DNA of 64,000 nucleotides from Tagaea sp. CACIAM 22H2 (GCA_014444615.1 PVXE01000012.1:1-64000), one strand, 5' to 3'. Shown: positions 39,115 to 48,992, numbered from the stretch's first letter. Notes: generated by a model not told the origin, from the letters alone. Translations and numbers: made by a program.

Positions 39115-41016
39115 TTAGAGACCGGTGGCACCGCCGGAACCAAACGCGTCGTCTTCGTCGCTGCCGCCTTGCGCGTTCAAATCGCGCAAAATCGCGGTCA
39201 GCGCATCGACCCGCGCCAGCAATTCCGGCTCCGGGGCGTCGGCGACCGCGCGCGCAGCTTCACGAAGCTCTTCTTCGATCCGCGGGCGCGCCAGCAACGA
39301 CAAGACGGAGCGAAAGCCCGCCCGCGCTTCGTCTTGCGACGCGCCCGGACCGGCAAAAGCCCCGTGTTCGTAAGAGCTTGGCTTCGTCAGCGATGCCGCT
39401 TCCTCGGCCAAACCCATGGCGGATAAGTGGGCGATCACGCCCTGCGAGTCAAGCGGAGACTGGGCGGCGGCGGCTTCGTGCGCGCAATCCAGCAATGCCG
39501 CGCGCAAGTGCGCCGCGACAGGGTCGGAAAACCCAATTTCGGCAAAGGCTTCCGCGTTCTCCCAGAGCAGCTCCGGGTGATTGAGCACGGCGGTCAAAAG
39601 CAGCTTCTGGGCGCGCCTTGCCAGAATGTCCGGATTACCGGCCGTCCGCAGGCCGAAATCGCGCGGCGCGACGACCGCGCGCCGCCCGCCCTTGCCCGGC
39701 GGCCGGGGCGCATTGGAGTACGCCAAGCGGGGCCGCACGGGTTCCGGCCGACCCAGACGGCGAAGCCGCGTCCAAACCCACTCGTTCTCGTAGGCTTTTT
39801 GCACCGTCTTGTCGGCGATCCGCGCAAGCCGCGCGCGCAAGGCGGCGTCGAGGGTCGCACGCCGGTCGGGCGTGTCGACCGGACCTTTGGCGAGTTCGCT
39901 TTCCCAAACGACGTCGTCGATACCCTTGGTGCGTTCGAGCAAGCGTTCGAATGCCGCCGCCCCATCGCGCTTGATAAGCGAGTCCGGGTCGTCTTCCGCC
40001 GGCAGCACGGCAAAGCGCAGCGCGCGGCCGGGCTTGAGCAAGGGCAGCGCCGTCTCGGCCGCTTTCAACGCGGCGCGCTGGCCGGCCGCGTCGCCGTCCA
40101 GGCACACGACGGGTTCCGGATGGATGCGCCACAACGCTTCCATCTGCTCCTCGGTCAGCGCTGTGCCGAGCGGCGCGACCGCGCCCTCGAACCCCGCCTG
40201 ATGGAGGGCGATTACATCCATATAGCCCTCGGCGACCAGTGCGCGCGCCTTGCGTTCGCCTACGCCCAGGCGCGCCTTGTCGAGCGCGTAGAGATTGCCG
40301 CGCTTGTGGAACAGCGGCGTGTCGCGGCTGTTGAGATATTTGGGTTTCGAATCGTCCATCACGCGCCCGCCAAAGGCGATGACGCGCCCGCGCCGGTCGG
40401 TGATCGGGAACATCACGCGATTACGGAAAAAGTCGAACGGCTCGGGCCGATCTTCGGGCTTCGCGATCAAGCCCGCTTCCAGCAGCATCGCCTCGTCGAA
40501 GCCGCGCAGCTTCAACGCGGCGGCGAGATTGCGCCAGCCTTCGGGCGCGAAGCCCAAACGGAAACGCTCGATCGTGTCGTCGGACAGGCCGCGCCCGTGC
40601 AGATAGGCCAGCGCCGCGCGGCCTTCGGGGGCACGCAGTTTTTCCTGATACCAAACGCAGGCCGCTTCGACCGCGTCGCCCAACGTCTTCGCGCGCTCGG
40701 CCTTCTCGCGCTCGGCCGGGCCCATGCGCGGCACATCCAGCCCCGCCTCGCCCGCCAATTTCTCGATCGCTTCGGGAAACGACAGATGATCGGCGCGCAT
40801 CGTGAAGCCGATCACGTCGCCATGGGCGCCACAACCGAAGCAGTGGAAGAATTGCTTGTCGTCATTGACGTAGAAGGACGGCGTCTTCTCGTTATGGAAC
40901 GGGCAGCACGCCTTGTATTCGCGGCCGGCTTTCACAAGCCGCGTGCGCCGGCCGACGACGCTGGACAGCGTCAGCCTTGCGCGCAGCTCCTCGAGAAAAG
41001 CCGGGGGAAACGCCAT
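39115..41016 (-). CDS. dnaG: DNA primase
   Basis: A 633-residue primase that makes RNA primers at the replication fork. The CHC2 zinc finger is [18 protein letters not shown] with [11 protein letters not shown] (Cys-x2-His ... Cys-x2-Cys). The catalytic/Toprim core includes [36 protein letters not shown] and [18 protein letters not shown]. The C-terminal helicase-binding domain is divergent, as is normal. Upstream yqeY and downstream rpoD are in the same direction. Confidence 0.96.
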   Translation of the reverse strand: MAFPPAFLEELRARLTLSSVVGRRTRLVKAGREYKACCPFHNEKTPSFYVNDDKQFFHCFGCGAHGDVIGFTMRADHLSFPEAIEKLAGEAGLDVPRMGPAEREKAERAKTLGDAVEAACVWYQEKLRAPEGRAALAYLHGRGLSDDTIERFRLGFAPEGWRNLAAALKLRGFDEAMLLEAGLIAKPEDRPEPFDFFRNRVMFPITDRRGRVIAFGGRVMDDSKPKYLNSRDTPLFHKRGNLYALDKARLGVGERKARALVAEGYMDVIALHQAGFEGAVAPLGTALTEEQMEALWRIHPEPVVCLDGDAAGQRAALKAAETALPLLKPGRALRFAVLPAEDDPDSLIKRDGAAAFERLLERTKGIDDVVWESELAKGPVDTPDRRATLDAALRARLARIADKTVQKAYENEWVWTRLRRLGRPEPVRPRLAYSNAPRPPGKGGRRAVVAPRDFGLRTAGNPDILARRAQKLLLTAVLNHPELLWENAEAFAEIGFSDPVAAHLRAALLDCAHEAAAAQSPLDSQGVIAHLSAMGLAEEAASLTKPSSYEHGAFAGPGASQDEARAGFRSVLSLLARPRIEEELREAARAVADAPEPELLARVDALTAILRDLNAQGGSDEDDAFGSGGATGL

Positions 41017-41123
41017 CGCCGCAAACGCCCTTCATCGTTCGGGCGCCGCTTTTATCCCCATGATTCACAAGGCGTTAAGCGGCGCTCGAAGGGGGCGTAA
41101 TCTAGGGCCGACGGGGCCCGTGA

Positions 41124-41585
41124 TCAACCGCCCAGCAGGCGTTTGACGGTCGCCGAGGCAAGGCCCAGATCCATCTGGCCGGTGAATTTCGCCTTCATCG
41201 CGCCCATCACCTTGCCCATATCCTTGATCGACGAGGCCCCGGCGGCGGCGATCTCCGCCTTGGCGGCCGCTTCGATCGCGGCGGCGTCGAGCTGCTTGGG
41301 CAGGAAGGTTTCGAGCACGGCGATTTCCGCCTGCTCCTTCGCCACCAGCTCGGGCCGCCCGCCCTTTTCGTACATGGCGATCGAATCGCGGCGCGAGGCG
41401 ATCAGCTTCTGGATCGCCGCCTGCAACTCGGTATCGGGAATGCCGTCGGCGTTGCCCAGCGCGCGCGCCTCGATGTCGCGCTTCTTCATTTCGGCGATCG
41501 CCATACGGATGGTGTCGGTGCGCACCTGATCCTTGGCCTTCATCGATTCCTTGAGGGCGTCGGTGAGCTGGGCGCGAAGCGACAT
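41124..41585 (-). CDS. GatB/YqeY-domain protein
   Basis: A 153-residue YqeY-family protein: LKESMKAKDQVRTDTIRMAIAEMK at the start and a C-terminal KFTGQMDLGLASATVKRLLGG tail like the tRNA-binding tail of GatB. The helical fold is shared with the GatCAB amidotransferase but lacks its catalytic part. It commonly precedes dnaG in alphaproteobacteria, as here (107 bases). Confidence 0.9.
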   Translation of the reverse strand: MSLRAQLTDALKESMKAKDQVRTDTIRMAIAEMKKRDIEARALGNADGIPDTELQAAIQKLIASRRDSIAMYEKGGRPELVAKEQAEIAVLETFLPKQLDAAAIEAAAKAEIAAAGASSIKDMGKVMGAMKAKFTGQMDLGLASATVKRLLGG

Positions 41586-41609
41586 GGGTTTTACTCCGTC
41601 AAAGAAAAA

Positions 41610-42695
41610 TCAGGCGGACGCGAGACCGAAAGCGGTCTTGCGCAGAACTTCGTCGGCGCGATTCCACACCGCATCGCGCCAAGCGGCGTCGGCGGGCGCG
41701 AAGGCGTCGCGCATTTGCGTTTTGATGCGCCGGCTGTCCTCGCCGGCGATGTCGCCATGCAGATGCAGCCAGTTGTCGGCACGGATCGCGTCGAGCACGT
41801 CGGGTACCGGCAGCGTGCCGTATTCGAGCGCCACGTGCGAGAATTCGGCGTGCGCGAGGAACCGCGCGAAGCCTTCGCCGTTGGTGCCGTGCAACGGCGG
41901 CGATGTCGACGTGCCCATTTCTGGCGACGTCAGATCCGCGCCGTACCAGGCTTGCGAAAGCTTGCTGCCCGGATGCGCGGGCGGCAATCCGCAGATGATC
42001 TCGCCATAGCCGCGCGGGCCCAAGCCGGTATGGAAATCGACGATGCCGATGCGCTTGGCCATACGCAGCCAATCAGCAAACACGGTGCGGATCACGCGAT
42101 GCGACCATGTCGGCCCATGGCCGCCGAAGAACACGCCATCGGGGTGCGTGTATTGGCCCGACGAGATGGCGCCCTGAAGCGCGAAATCGCCATGACGCTT
42201 GGCGAACTCTGCGAGGATCGCGGCACTCGCCTTGCGCGACGCCTCGGTCCATTCGTTCGGGCAGATCGCGTGGGCGAGACGTTCGTAGGCCGGGTTCTCG
42301 GGATAGGGCCGGATATGATCGACGAAATTGCGGTTGAGGTCGACATTGTCCTCGTTCACCCGGCGCAGCCAGGCGAAGCCATGCGGATTGACCGCGTGCA
42401 GATGAAGCTGGGCCACATCCGGCGGAATTTCGCGCCATGCTCCGGTCGCGTACCACGCGGTTTGCGCGCCCGAGCCGCAGAAACCTTCGATGCCGTGCGT
42501 GGCCGAAATCGTCACCAGCACGCGGTCCGCCGCCATCGGGCCCGACCACACCGCGTCGCAGAAAAGCGTCTCGCCCCGGGGCCCGCGCAACGGGTTCTGA
42601 AAGGCGCGATAGCGCGTCGCATGGGGCTTGGCGACGGCGAGGAATTTATCCCGCGCGCCGGTGTAATCCCGGGCGAAATGGACGTCGGCGGACAT
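41610..42695 (-). CDS. DUF2817 family protein (M14 carboxypeptidase-like)
   Basis: A 361-residue protein with zinc-peptidase-like motifs: ATHGIEGFCGSGAQTAWY (His-x2-Glu), HAVNPHGFAWLRRVNEDNVD with LNRNF, and IVDFHTGLGPRGYGE (third His). DUF2817 proteins resemble M14 carboxypeptidases and succinylglutamate desuccinylases; the substrate is unknown. AAGGGG is close before the ATG. It ends 24 bases upstream of yqeY. Confidence 0.85.
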   Translation of the reverse strand: MSADVHFARDYTGARDKFLAVAKPHATRYRAFQNPLRGPRGETLFCDAVWSGPMAADRVLVTISATHGIEGFCGSGAQTAWYATGAWREIPPDVAQLHLHAVNPHGFAWLRRVNEDNVDLNRNFVDHIRPYPENPAYERLAHAICPNEWTEASRKASAAILAEFAKRHGDFALQGAISSGQYTHPDGVFFGGHGPTWSHRVIRTVFADWLRMAKRIGIVDFHTGLGPRGYGEIICGLPPAHPGSKLSQAWYGADLTSPEMGTSTSPPLHGTNGEGFARFLAHAEFSHVALEYGTLPVPDVLDAIRADNWLHLHGDIAGEDSRRIKTQMRDAFAPADAAWRDAVWNRADEVLRKTAFGLASA

Positions 42696-42757
42696 ATCCC
42701 CTTGTTAGACCTTCGGCGGCCCGAAAATGCAAGTTTACAGCCGCCCGGCACGCGCGC

Positions 42758-43351
42758 ATGATTTCATCCATGCGTATCGCGGAGCGCTTGGCGGCGATGC
42801 TGGACCTCGGTAGGGCCTTGGCCCTCGCCGCGCTGGTCGTCTTTGCCGCCGCCCCGGCCGGGGCCGCGCAGGATGCCCGCCTCGACCCGCTGTTCGAAAA
42901 GCTGAAAGCCGCGTCGGACGCGCGCGAGGCGCAGATCTACGAAAATGCGATTTGGCGTGTGTGGCTGGAGCCGGAAGATGGCGCCATCAACTCGCTGATG
43001 CGCCTGGGCCTCGACGCGCAAAATCGCGGCGATATGTTCGGCGCCTTCGCGGTCTACGACGCGATCACCGGCCTGAAGCCCGACTACGCCGAAGGCTGGA
43101 ACCGCCGCGCGACGGTGCTGTTCCTGCTCGACCGGCTGGATGAGTCGCGCAAGGACGCCGAGAAGACGCTGGAGCTCGAGCCGCGCCATTTCGGCGCGCT
43201 GTCGGGTTTGGGCATGATCGCGATGCGCCAGAACCAGCCCGACAAGGCGCTGGAGGTTCTGGAAAAGGCCCTCGCCCTTAACCCGCATATGGCCAATGTG
43301 CGCGGCCAAGTCGAACAGTTGCGCAAAAAAGCGCGCGACGGCGCGATCTAG
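42758..43351 (+). CDS. Secreted tetratricopeptide-repeat protein
   Basis: A 197-residue protein with an N-terminal signal peptide (hydrophobic core about 15-32, ending AGAAQ) and three or four TPR units from about residue 80 (FGAFAVYDAITGLKPDYAEG, ALEVLEKALALNPHM). It probably serves as a periplasmic interaction scaffold. No ribosome site decides between ATG 42758 and ATG 42770. It precedes msrP by 60 bases. Confidence 0.8.
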   Translation: MISSMRIAERLAAMLDLGRALALAALVVFAAAPAGAAQDARLDPLFEKLKAASDAREAQIYENAIWRVWLEPEDGAINSLMRLGLDAQNRGDMFGAFAVYDAITGLKPDYAEGWNRRATVLFLLDRLDESRKDAEKTLELEPRHFGALSGLGMIAMRQNQPDKALEVLEKALALNPHMANVRGQVEQLRKKARDGAI

Positions 43352-43411
43352 TAACTTCCGGCCTGCGTAAAGCGAAACGCCGGAGACAGATTTCATTTGG
43401 AGACGAAGCCC

Positions 43412-44365
43412 ATGTTGATCCGTCGTCCCCGTGGCTGGGAAATTCCCGAACGCGACGCCACCCCCGAAGCTTTGTGGACGCGCCGCCGCACGCTCGGGGC
43501 GGGCCTTGGCGCCATCGCCGGCGGTTTGTTCGGCGGGCGCAATGCGATCGCGCAGGAAGACCCGTCGGCGGGGCTGTATCCGGCGATGCGCAACATGCGC
43601 TATCGCGTCGACCGCGAATTGTCGGCCGAGAACGACGCGACGACCTTCAACAATTTCTACGAATTCGGCACTTCGAAAACCATCTGGCGCGCTGCCGAAA
43701 AACTGCCGATCCGCCCCTGGCAGGTGCGTATCGACGGCATGGTCGAGCAGCCGCGCACGGTCGATTTCGACGACGTCTTGAAGGCGATGACGCTGGAGGA
43801 GCGCGTCTATCGCTTCCGCTGCGTCGAAGCATGGGCGATGACCGTGCCGTGGTCGGGCTTCGCGCTGAAGCAATTCGTCGAATGGTGCAAGCCGACGTCG
43901 AGCGCCAAATACGTCGTCATGCAGACCTTCCAAAATCCGTCGGTCGCGACCGGCCAGCGCGCCAGCTGGTATCCCTGGCCCTATACCGAAGGTCTGACGA
44001 TCGACGAGGCGACGAACGAGCTCGCCTTCATCGCCACCGGCCTTTACGGCAAGCCGATCCCGCGCCAGAACGGCGCGCCGTTGCGCTTGGTCACGCCGTG
44101 GAAATACGGCTTCAAGGGCGTCAAATCGATCGTGCGCTTCAACTTCACCGATCAGCGCCCGAAGACGTTCTGGGAACAGCTTCAGGCCAGCGAATACGGG
44201 TTCTGGGCCAATGTGAACCCGCGCGTCGCCCATCCGCGCTGGAGCCAGGCGAGCGAGGAACTGATCGGCACGGGCAAGCGCGTGCCCACCCAGCTTTTCA
44301 ACGGCTACGGCGATTACGTGGCGGACCTGTACACCAACCGCCAGGATGAGCGGCTCTGGGCTTAA
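43412..44365 (+). CDS. msrP: Protein-methionine-sulfoxide reductase catalytic subunit MsrP (YedY)
   Basis: A 317-residue periplasmic molybdopterin enzyme that repairs methionine sulfoxide in envelope proteins. It has the MsrP start MLIRRPRGWEIPERDATPE, a Tat signal RRRTLGAGLGAIAGG, NFYEFGTSK, and YRFRCVEAWAMTVPWSGF with the Mo-ligating Cys. ATG 43412 has GGAG nine bases upstream; the frame begins at TTG 43397. Its haem partner msrQ is not adjacent; an MsrQ-like gene lies at 60431-61243. Confidence 0.93.
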   Translation: MLIRRPRGWEIPERDATPEALWTRRRTLGAGLGAIAGGLFGGRNAIAQEDPSAGLYPAMRNMRYRVDRELSAENDATTFNNFYEFGTSKTIWRAAEKLPIRPWQVRIDGMVEQPRTVDFDDVLKAMTLEERVYRFRCVEAWAMTVPWSGFALKQFVEWCKPTSSAKYVVMQTFQNPSVATGQRASWYPWPYTEGLTIDEATNELAFIATGLYGKPIPRQNGAPLRLVTPWKYGFKGVKSIVRFNFTDQRPKTFWEQLQASEYGFWANVNPRVAHPRWSQASEELIGTGKRVPTQLFNGYGDYVADLYTNRQDERLWA

Positions 44366-44403
44366 CCCTTTGAAATCGGGCGCGGCGGGCGTATATCCGG
44401 GCC

Positions 44404-46329
44404 ATGCCGGACTCTTCCCCCGCCCGCCCGGAAACCGCGCGGCGCGCCCTTCCGATCGAGACCTTCGACAACCGCACGGGTGGCGACGCGCTGTTCCGCG
44501 CGGTCGGCCATCCGTTGGCGGTGGAACCCGCCCGCAAACTGGCGGCACAACTAGCCGAAGCCGGCCCTGTCGCGATCTACGACCCGTTCGGCGCTTGGGC
44601 CGCCATCTCCGCTCTGCAGGATTTTTCCGCGGTTAAAATCGCCGGGCTCTACGGCCAAAACCACGCGCATATCGGCCGCGATATCGCGGGGCTGAAAGTT
44701 CAGCCCGTCTCGCGCATCGCCGCTGCGGGGGCGAAAGCGATTTTCGTCGCGGCGTTCGATGCCGAGCCGCTCGTCGCGCAGATCAAGCCGTGGCTGCCCG
44801 AAGGTGTTGCGGTCGCCACGCTCGACGCGATGCGCATTCCCGACGCGTTGATCACCGACAAGAAGCGCTATCTGTCGACCTTCAACTTCGTCACGAATCT
44901 CGTGCTGTTCGTCGACGAGCCCCGGCGCCATACGCGCATGGTCAGCGCCAATTACTGGGCGGGCTATGGCGCCAAAAACGTGCGCGCTTGGTTCCGCCTG
45001 TTCGACGCCGACGGCAAGGCATTGGCGACGTGGGACGAAACCCTGGCGCCGGGCGTGTCGGCTTTCACGGTCGATAGCCGCGAGGTGCGCCAGCGTTTCG
45101 GCCTGGGCGATTTCACCGGCCAATTGTTCATCCACATGGTCGACGTCACCGGCCACGACGTTTTGAAATACGCGCTCGATTTCTGGGGCCCCGACGAAAT
45201 CACCTGCACCCACGACGCCAATCCGTGGCCCGCCGATTATTACGCCGGCATTCCCGCGCCGAGGCCCGGTGAGCGCGTGCGCGTGTGGGTACAAAACGCG
45301 CATTCCTGCCCGATCCCGGCCGACGGCGTGAAGTTTTCGCGCATGGGAACCGATGCGTGGGTGCCGATGGCCGCACCCGTCCCCGGCTTCGGCATGCGCG
45401 CCATCGACATGGGCGAATTGCTGCCCTCGCTGTCTTGGCCGCAGCAGATCGAGATGGATGCGGGCAAGTTCGTCGTGCGCCCGCGCTATGAAGTCGAAAT
45501 CGCGGGCAAGCGGCACGTGGCGCACGCGAATGTCGAGCGCAGCGATTTGAAGCCCGATGCGGACGTTGCGAAGCTGGGTGCCGATTTCGGCAAGGGCTTC
45601 ATCCTGCCCGCCCCGATCCTGCCGCTTGCCGATTTCACCGGTGTGGCCCTGCCCACGCCGATGGCGCGCGGGCAAAGCACGCTGCCGCTGATCGCACGCT
45701 TCTACGACAAGGATGGCGCATTGGCGCGCGAGGAATTCCTCGGCAATCTCGCGCGCGACCATGCGCGCGAAGTGCACCTCACCGCCGATCTCGCCGGCGG
45801 CTATGGCCATGTCGAGCTGTCCTACGATTTCCGCGACGGCGGGGCGGGCGACGGCTGGATCCACGCGATCTTCCGCTACGCGCGCAAGGCCGGGGCCGCG
45901 CACGCCGCCGAAACGAGCTTCGGCAGCCATATCTTCAACACGGCCCTCGTGTTCAAGAACGAGCCGCAATCCTATATCGGCCGTCCGCCGGGGCTGACGA
46001 CGCGGCTGTTCCTCAGTCTCGGCGTGAACGCGCAAGACGCGTTCTGCCATCTGATCTATCCGGCCTCGACGCCGTGGCGCAAAACATCCGAAACGGTGCT
46101 GGAACTACACGACGCCACCGGCACGAAGATCGCGGAATCGTCACTGGCGATTCCATGCTCGGGCTCGCGGCTGTGGCGCGTGTCCGAACACTTCGGCAAA
46201 GCCGACATCGCGAAAGCCGCGAATGGCGGCTACGTGCTGATCCGCGATCGGACCTGCCGCCTATTCGGCTATCACGGGCTCGCCGAACCGGACGGGCGTT
46301 TCAGCCTCGACCATATGTTCGGGTTCTAG
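44404..46329 (+). CDS. Large protein of unknown function, coupled to a glycosyltransferase
   Basis: A 641-residue cytoplasmic protein that I do not recognise. Residues about 50-145 look Rossmann-like (GPVAIYDPFGAWAAISAL, then AKAIFVAAFDAEPLVAQI), resembling NDP-sugar- or methyltransferase-associated nucleotide folds. The rest is beta-rich with many Phe, Trp and His, e.g. ANYWAGYGAKNVRAWFRLFD and FGSHIFNTALVFKN. There is no signal peptide. Its TAG overlaps the GTG of the next gene (TAGTG), so the two are cotranslated; a role in glycan or surface-polymer synthesis is inferred only from that. Confidence 0.7.
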   Translation: MPDSSPARPETARRALPIETFDNRTGGDALFRAVGHPLAVEPARKLAAQLAEAGPVAIYDPFGAWAAISALQDFSAVKIAGLYGQNHAHIGRDIAGLKVQPVSRIAAAGAKAIFVAAFDAEPLVAQIKPWLPEGVAVATLDAMRIPDALITDKKRYLSTFNFVTNLVLFVDEPRRHTRMVSANYWAGYGAKNVRAWFRLFDADGKALATWDETLAPGVSAFTVDSREVRQRFGLGDFTGQLFIHMVDVTGHDVLKYALDFWGPDEITCTHDANPWPADYYAGIPAPRPGERVRVWVQNAHSCPIPADGVKFSRMGTDAWVPMAAPVPGFGMRAIDMGELLPSLSWPQQIEMDAGKFVVRPRYEVEIAGKRHVAHANVERSDLKPDADVAKLGADFGKGFILPAPILPLADFTGVALPTPMARGQSTLPLIARFYDKDGALAREEFLGNLARDHAREVHLTADLAGGYGHVELSYDFRDGGAGDGWIHAIFRYARKAGAAHAAETSFGSHIFNTALVFKNEPQSYIGRPPGLTTRLFLSLGVNAQDAFCHLIYPASTPWRKTSETVLELHDATGTKIAESSLAIPCSGSRLWRVSEHFGKADIAKAANGGYVLIRDRTCRLFGYHGLAEPDGRFSLDHMFGF

Positions 46330-47444
46330 TGAAGCTTCTCTTCCTCTCGCACCAAGGCGATTTGGGCGGGGCGACCTCGGCGATGGTCGAGGGGATCGAA
46401 GCGCTGGTCGCGCGCGGCCACACGGCCGAAGTGTGGATGCCCGATCACGGTACGATGATCGACAAGCTCGAAGCGTTGGGCGTGCGCGCCCGCGTGATGA
46501 CGATGCCGCTGTGGGCCAGCACCAAAGGCCGCAAGCGCTGGCGTTTGCGCTGGCGCACTTGGCGGGCGACGGCGCCGCTCGCCGCCGCGATGCGCGAGGC
46601 CAAACCCGATCTCGTCGTCACCAATACGATAGCGCTGGGCGTGGGCGCGCTCGCTGCCGAACGCGCCGGCCTCAAGCATGTCTGGTGGATTCACGAATTC
46701 GGACGGGAGGATCACGGGCTGGAATTCGCCTGGGGCGACGCGCGCACGGCGAAGATCATGACCAGGACGACGGCGCGCGCCATCGTCAACTCGGATGCGG
46801 TCGCGGCCAAATACGCGCATTTCCTGCCGCGCGAAAAGATCGTACGCATCTATTACCGGATCGATCCGACACCGGCGGCGAACGTGCCTGATCTCGAACC
46901 CGCCGGCGCGTTCCATCTCGCGTTGCCCGGCTCGCTGAACCCGCAAAAGGGCCAAGGCGACGCGATCGCGGCGCTGACGATCCTGGCGCGCGACGACAAG
47001 CGCCCGCATCTGCATTTTTTCGGCGAGGGTGCCGAAGGCTACACCGCACGCCTGCGCGCCGCCGCGCGCGACGGCGGCGTGGAAGCGCAAACGCATTTCC
47101 ACGGCCATGTGCGCGATCTGGGCGCGCGCCTTGCGAAAGCGAATGCCGTGCTGGTCACGTCGCGCAACGAAGCCTTCGGCCGGGTCACGGTCGAAGCGTT
47201 GCGCGCGAACGTGCTGGTGATCGCCAGCGATGCCGGCGGTACACGCGAATTAATCGACGACGGCAAGACCGGATTGCTCTATCCGCCCGGCGACGGTGCG
47301 GCGCTGGCCCGCCAGATCGCGCGGGTGATGGACGATTCCACGTACGCGCGAAACCTCGCCGCGGCGGGCGCGGCTTGGGCCGCCCCACGTTTCGGCGTCG
47401 CCGAATTCGCCGACAATCTCGAAGCCGCGTTGAAGCGCGCTTAG
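46329..47444 (+). CDS. GT4-family glycosyltransferase
   Basis: A 371-residue GT-B glycosyltransferase. The N-terminus MKLLFLSHQGDLGGATSAMV is a typical acceptor-domain start; the C-terminal donor domain has the EX7E motif in SRNEAFGRVTVEALRAN and SDAGGTRELIDDGKTGLLYP. It transfers a sugar from an activated donor; the specific sugar is unknown. The GTG start shares a base with the previous stop. The end overlaps the GNAT gene convergently by 4 bases. Confidence 0.88.
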   Translation: MKLLFLSHQGDLGGATSAMVEGIEALVARGHTAEVWMPDHGTMIDKLEALGVRARVMTMPLWASTKGRKRWRLRWRTWRATAPLAAAMREAKPDLVVTNTIALGVGALAAERAGLKHVWWIHEFGREDHGLEFAWGDARTAKIMTRTTARAIVNSDAVAAKYAHFLPREKIVRIYYRIDPTPAANVPDLEPAGAFHLALPGSLNPQKGQGDAIAALTILARDDKRPHLHFFGEGAEGYTARLRAAARDGGVEAQTHFHGHVRDLGARLAKANAVLVTSRNEAFGRVTVEALRANVLVIASDAGGTRELIDDGKTGLLYPPGDGAALARQIARVMDDSTYARNLAAAGAAWAAPRFGVAEFADNLEAALKRA

Positions 47445-47992
47445 GCCAACGCGAGACCGTGCCGCGTTTGCATCGCGGCGGCGAGGCCCATGCCTTCCTC
47501 GTAGGCTTCGCTGGCGAGCGAGAGCGGATCGGGGAACGGCAGACGCAGATCGGCCCAGGCTTGGCCGTCGGTGATGTCGAGTTCGCCGCCGAATTTGCGC
47601 GCGATCCGGCGCATCGGCCCGTTGTCGAGCAGACAGACCATCCGCAAGCGGCGCAGCATCCGGTTGCGCGCCAGCACGATCGTCCGGCGCAGCAATTCGC
47701 TGCCCAAGCCTTCGTCGCGCCGACCTGGCGCCACCGCGACGGCGAACTCGCCCTCGCGCGACGCATCGCCGGGGCTTGGCAGATGCAGTTCGGCCGTACC
47801 GATCAGATTGGCGCCGTCGAAGCAGCCGACGATCGCCGCCCGGCGCCAGTCGATACCCGCGACATAAGCGCGGATCGCCGGGTCGGAGACCGGGGCGGAA
47901 AACCGCGACCGCCGATCGCGCGAATCCAGCGCGATCAGATGCGCCGCGAGCGCCTCGGCATCGAAGGAATGTAAACGTCGGAAGTAACGCAT
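47441..47992 (-). CDS. GNAT-family N-acetyltransferase
   Basis: A 183-residue acetyltransferase: ALAAHLIALDSRDRRSRF (family N-terminal motif), EGEFAVAVAPGRRDEGLGSELL (motif A, acetyl-CoA loop), NGPMRRIARKFGG (motif B). ATG 47992 is chosen for GGGAG nine bases upstream; the frame is open to 48097. The acceptor is unknown. The PhaR-like palindrome lies about 160 bases upstream. Confidence 0.8.
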   Translation of the reverse strand: MRYFRRLHSFDAEALAAHLIALDSRDRRSRFSAPVSDPAIRAYVAGIDWRRAAIVGCFDGANLIGTAELHLPSPGDASREGEFAVAVAPGRRDEGLGSELLRRTIVLARNRMLRRLRMVCLLDNGPMRRIARKFGGELDITDGQAWADLRLPFPDPLSLASEAYEEGMGLAAAMQTRHGLALA

Positions 47993-48148
47993 TTCGCCCG
48001 GCTCCCTCGCCAAACAATGGGAATCGGACGTTTCGCTCCACCGGCGGGGGATGACCGGGGCGCCCATGTTCGAAGACGGGTCGCCCGACGCGGTCACGCA
48101 TCCGGTATCGGCACTATCCCCCTACCCCAGGCGGGGGTCAAATGACTT

Positions 48149-48164
48149 TTGTGCAATGCAGCAA
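48149..48164 (-). promoter_or_regulatory. PhaR-like palindrome upstream of the GNAT gene
   Basis: TTGCTGCATTGCACAA on the minus strand has TGCA half-sites around one base and resembles operators of the polyhydroxyalkanoate regulator PhaR. No phasin or pha gene is in the window. The gap (47993-48170) otherwise shows only GC-rich runs. Confidence 0.35.
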
Positions 48165-48170
48165 AGCTGG

Positions 48171-48836
48171 TTAATTCGGGAATAGAACCGGGGTGTTGGC
48201 GAACGCCAGTTCGTGGCGCGAGCGCCATTCCGGCTTCACGTAGTTGACGATGATCGACTTGCGCACGCCGTCGATTCGCCGTTTTTCGAAGCCGTGCCAG
48301 GTGTCGTCGCCGGGCACGAAAATCAGCCCGCGCCCGAAGCCGAACGGCGCCGCGCCCAGATGGCGCTTATCCGAATCGTAGATATCCGTGCCCATCGCCG
48401 GATCGTCGCCGAGATAGACCAGCATGGTGAAAAGCTTGGCGCCGATATCGGTGTGCGGCTCCAGCCAGAACCCGTCGCGATCCTGGCAGTATTCGATGCG
48501 CAAGCTCGCCCCCGCCAAGGGGGCACCCGTCGTCTCGGCCAGCATCGCGACCGTTTCGGGCGCTTGGAAGGTCCGCGCGACCGCTTGGCACGTATCGTCC
48601 CACAAATCGCCGGGGGCGAAGAATCGGCGGCTGGAATTATGCGTCTCGCGCCGCCCTTGCGTGTCGCCGATCTCGGCCGGTGCCGCGGGCAGTTCGGCGA
48701 TCGCGTTCAGCGTTTCGTCGGGCAGCGCGTCGGTCAGCAGCCAATGGCGATAGGGCGTTTCGCGGATGCGCGCCGCGGCGAGGCTGGCGGCGAAAGCATC
48801 GGTGATCTTGACGGCGCAGATATCGAGGACGGACAT
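48171..48836 (-). CDS. 2-oxoglutarate/Fe(II)-dependent oxygenase, copy A
   Basis: A 221-residue double-stranded beta-helix oxygenase. Iron ligands are His and Asp in EPHTDIGAKLFTMLVYLG and the distal His in DDTWHGFEKRRIDGVRKSI, with Arg for 2-oxoglutarate just after. The start at 48836 (MSVLDICAV) aligns with copy B (MAFIDLDAL); an ATG at 48851 is the alternative. The substrate is unknown. Upstream lie an FNR-like box and the tail of a lost MBOAT gene, the same order as around copy B. Confidence 0.85.
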   Translation of the reverse strand: MSVLDICAVKITDAFAASLAAARIRETPYRHWLLTDALPDETLNAIAELPAAPAEIGDTQGRRETHNSSRRFFAPGDLWDDTCQAVARTFQAPETVAMLAETTGAPLAGASLRIEYCQDRDGFWLEPHTDIGAKLFTMLVYLGDDPAMGTDIYDSDKRHLGAAPFGFGRGLIFVPGDDTWHGFEKRRIDGVRKSIIVNYVKPEWRSRHELAFANTPVLFPN

Positions 48837-48872
48837 AGGCGCGAGAATCATAGAGACGCGCCCGCCCCTGCC

Positions 48873-48886
48873 TTGATTCAGCTCAA
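48873..48886. promoter_or_regulatory. FNR/FixK-like box before oxygenase A
   Basis: TTGAT-TCAG-CTCAA matches nine of ten half-site positions of the FNR consensus (TTGAT-N4-ATCAA), about 37-50 bases before the oxygenase ATG. Confidence 0.5.
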
Positions 48887-48911
48887 TCGCGGCCGCGACA
48901 CGCCGCCGCAG

Positions 48912-48992
48912 TCAGAAGCGGAAATAGATGTGGGCCGGCAGGGCGCCGCTATCCGGATTGCGCAGGTCGACGCGCTGAAGGCGGCGACCTGA
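48912..48992 (-). pseudogene. C-terminal remnant of an MBOAT O-acyltransferase gene
   Basis: Read on the minus strand up to the TGA at 48912-48914, this stretch encodes ...LPAHIYFRF, matching the last residues PPAFIYFRF of the complete MBOAT gene at 51464. Nucleotide similarity continues past the stop for about 45 bases into the oxygenase promoter region (CAGAAGCGGAAATAGATG is identical in both). The rest of the MBOAT frame is gone. The remainder of the 48837-49077 gap holds nothing else evident apart from the promoter of the TPR-glycosyltransferase. Confidence 0.7.
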
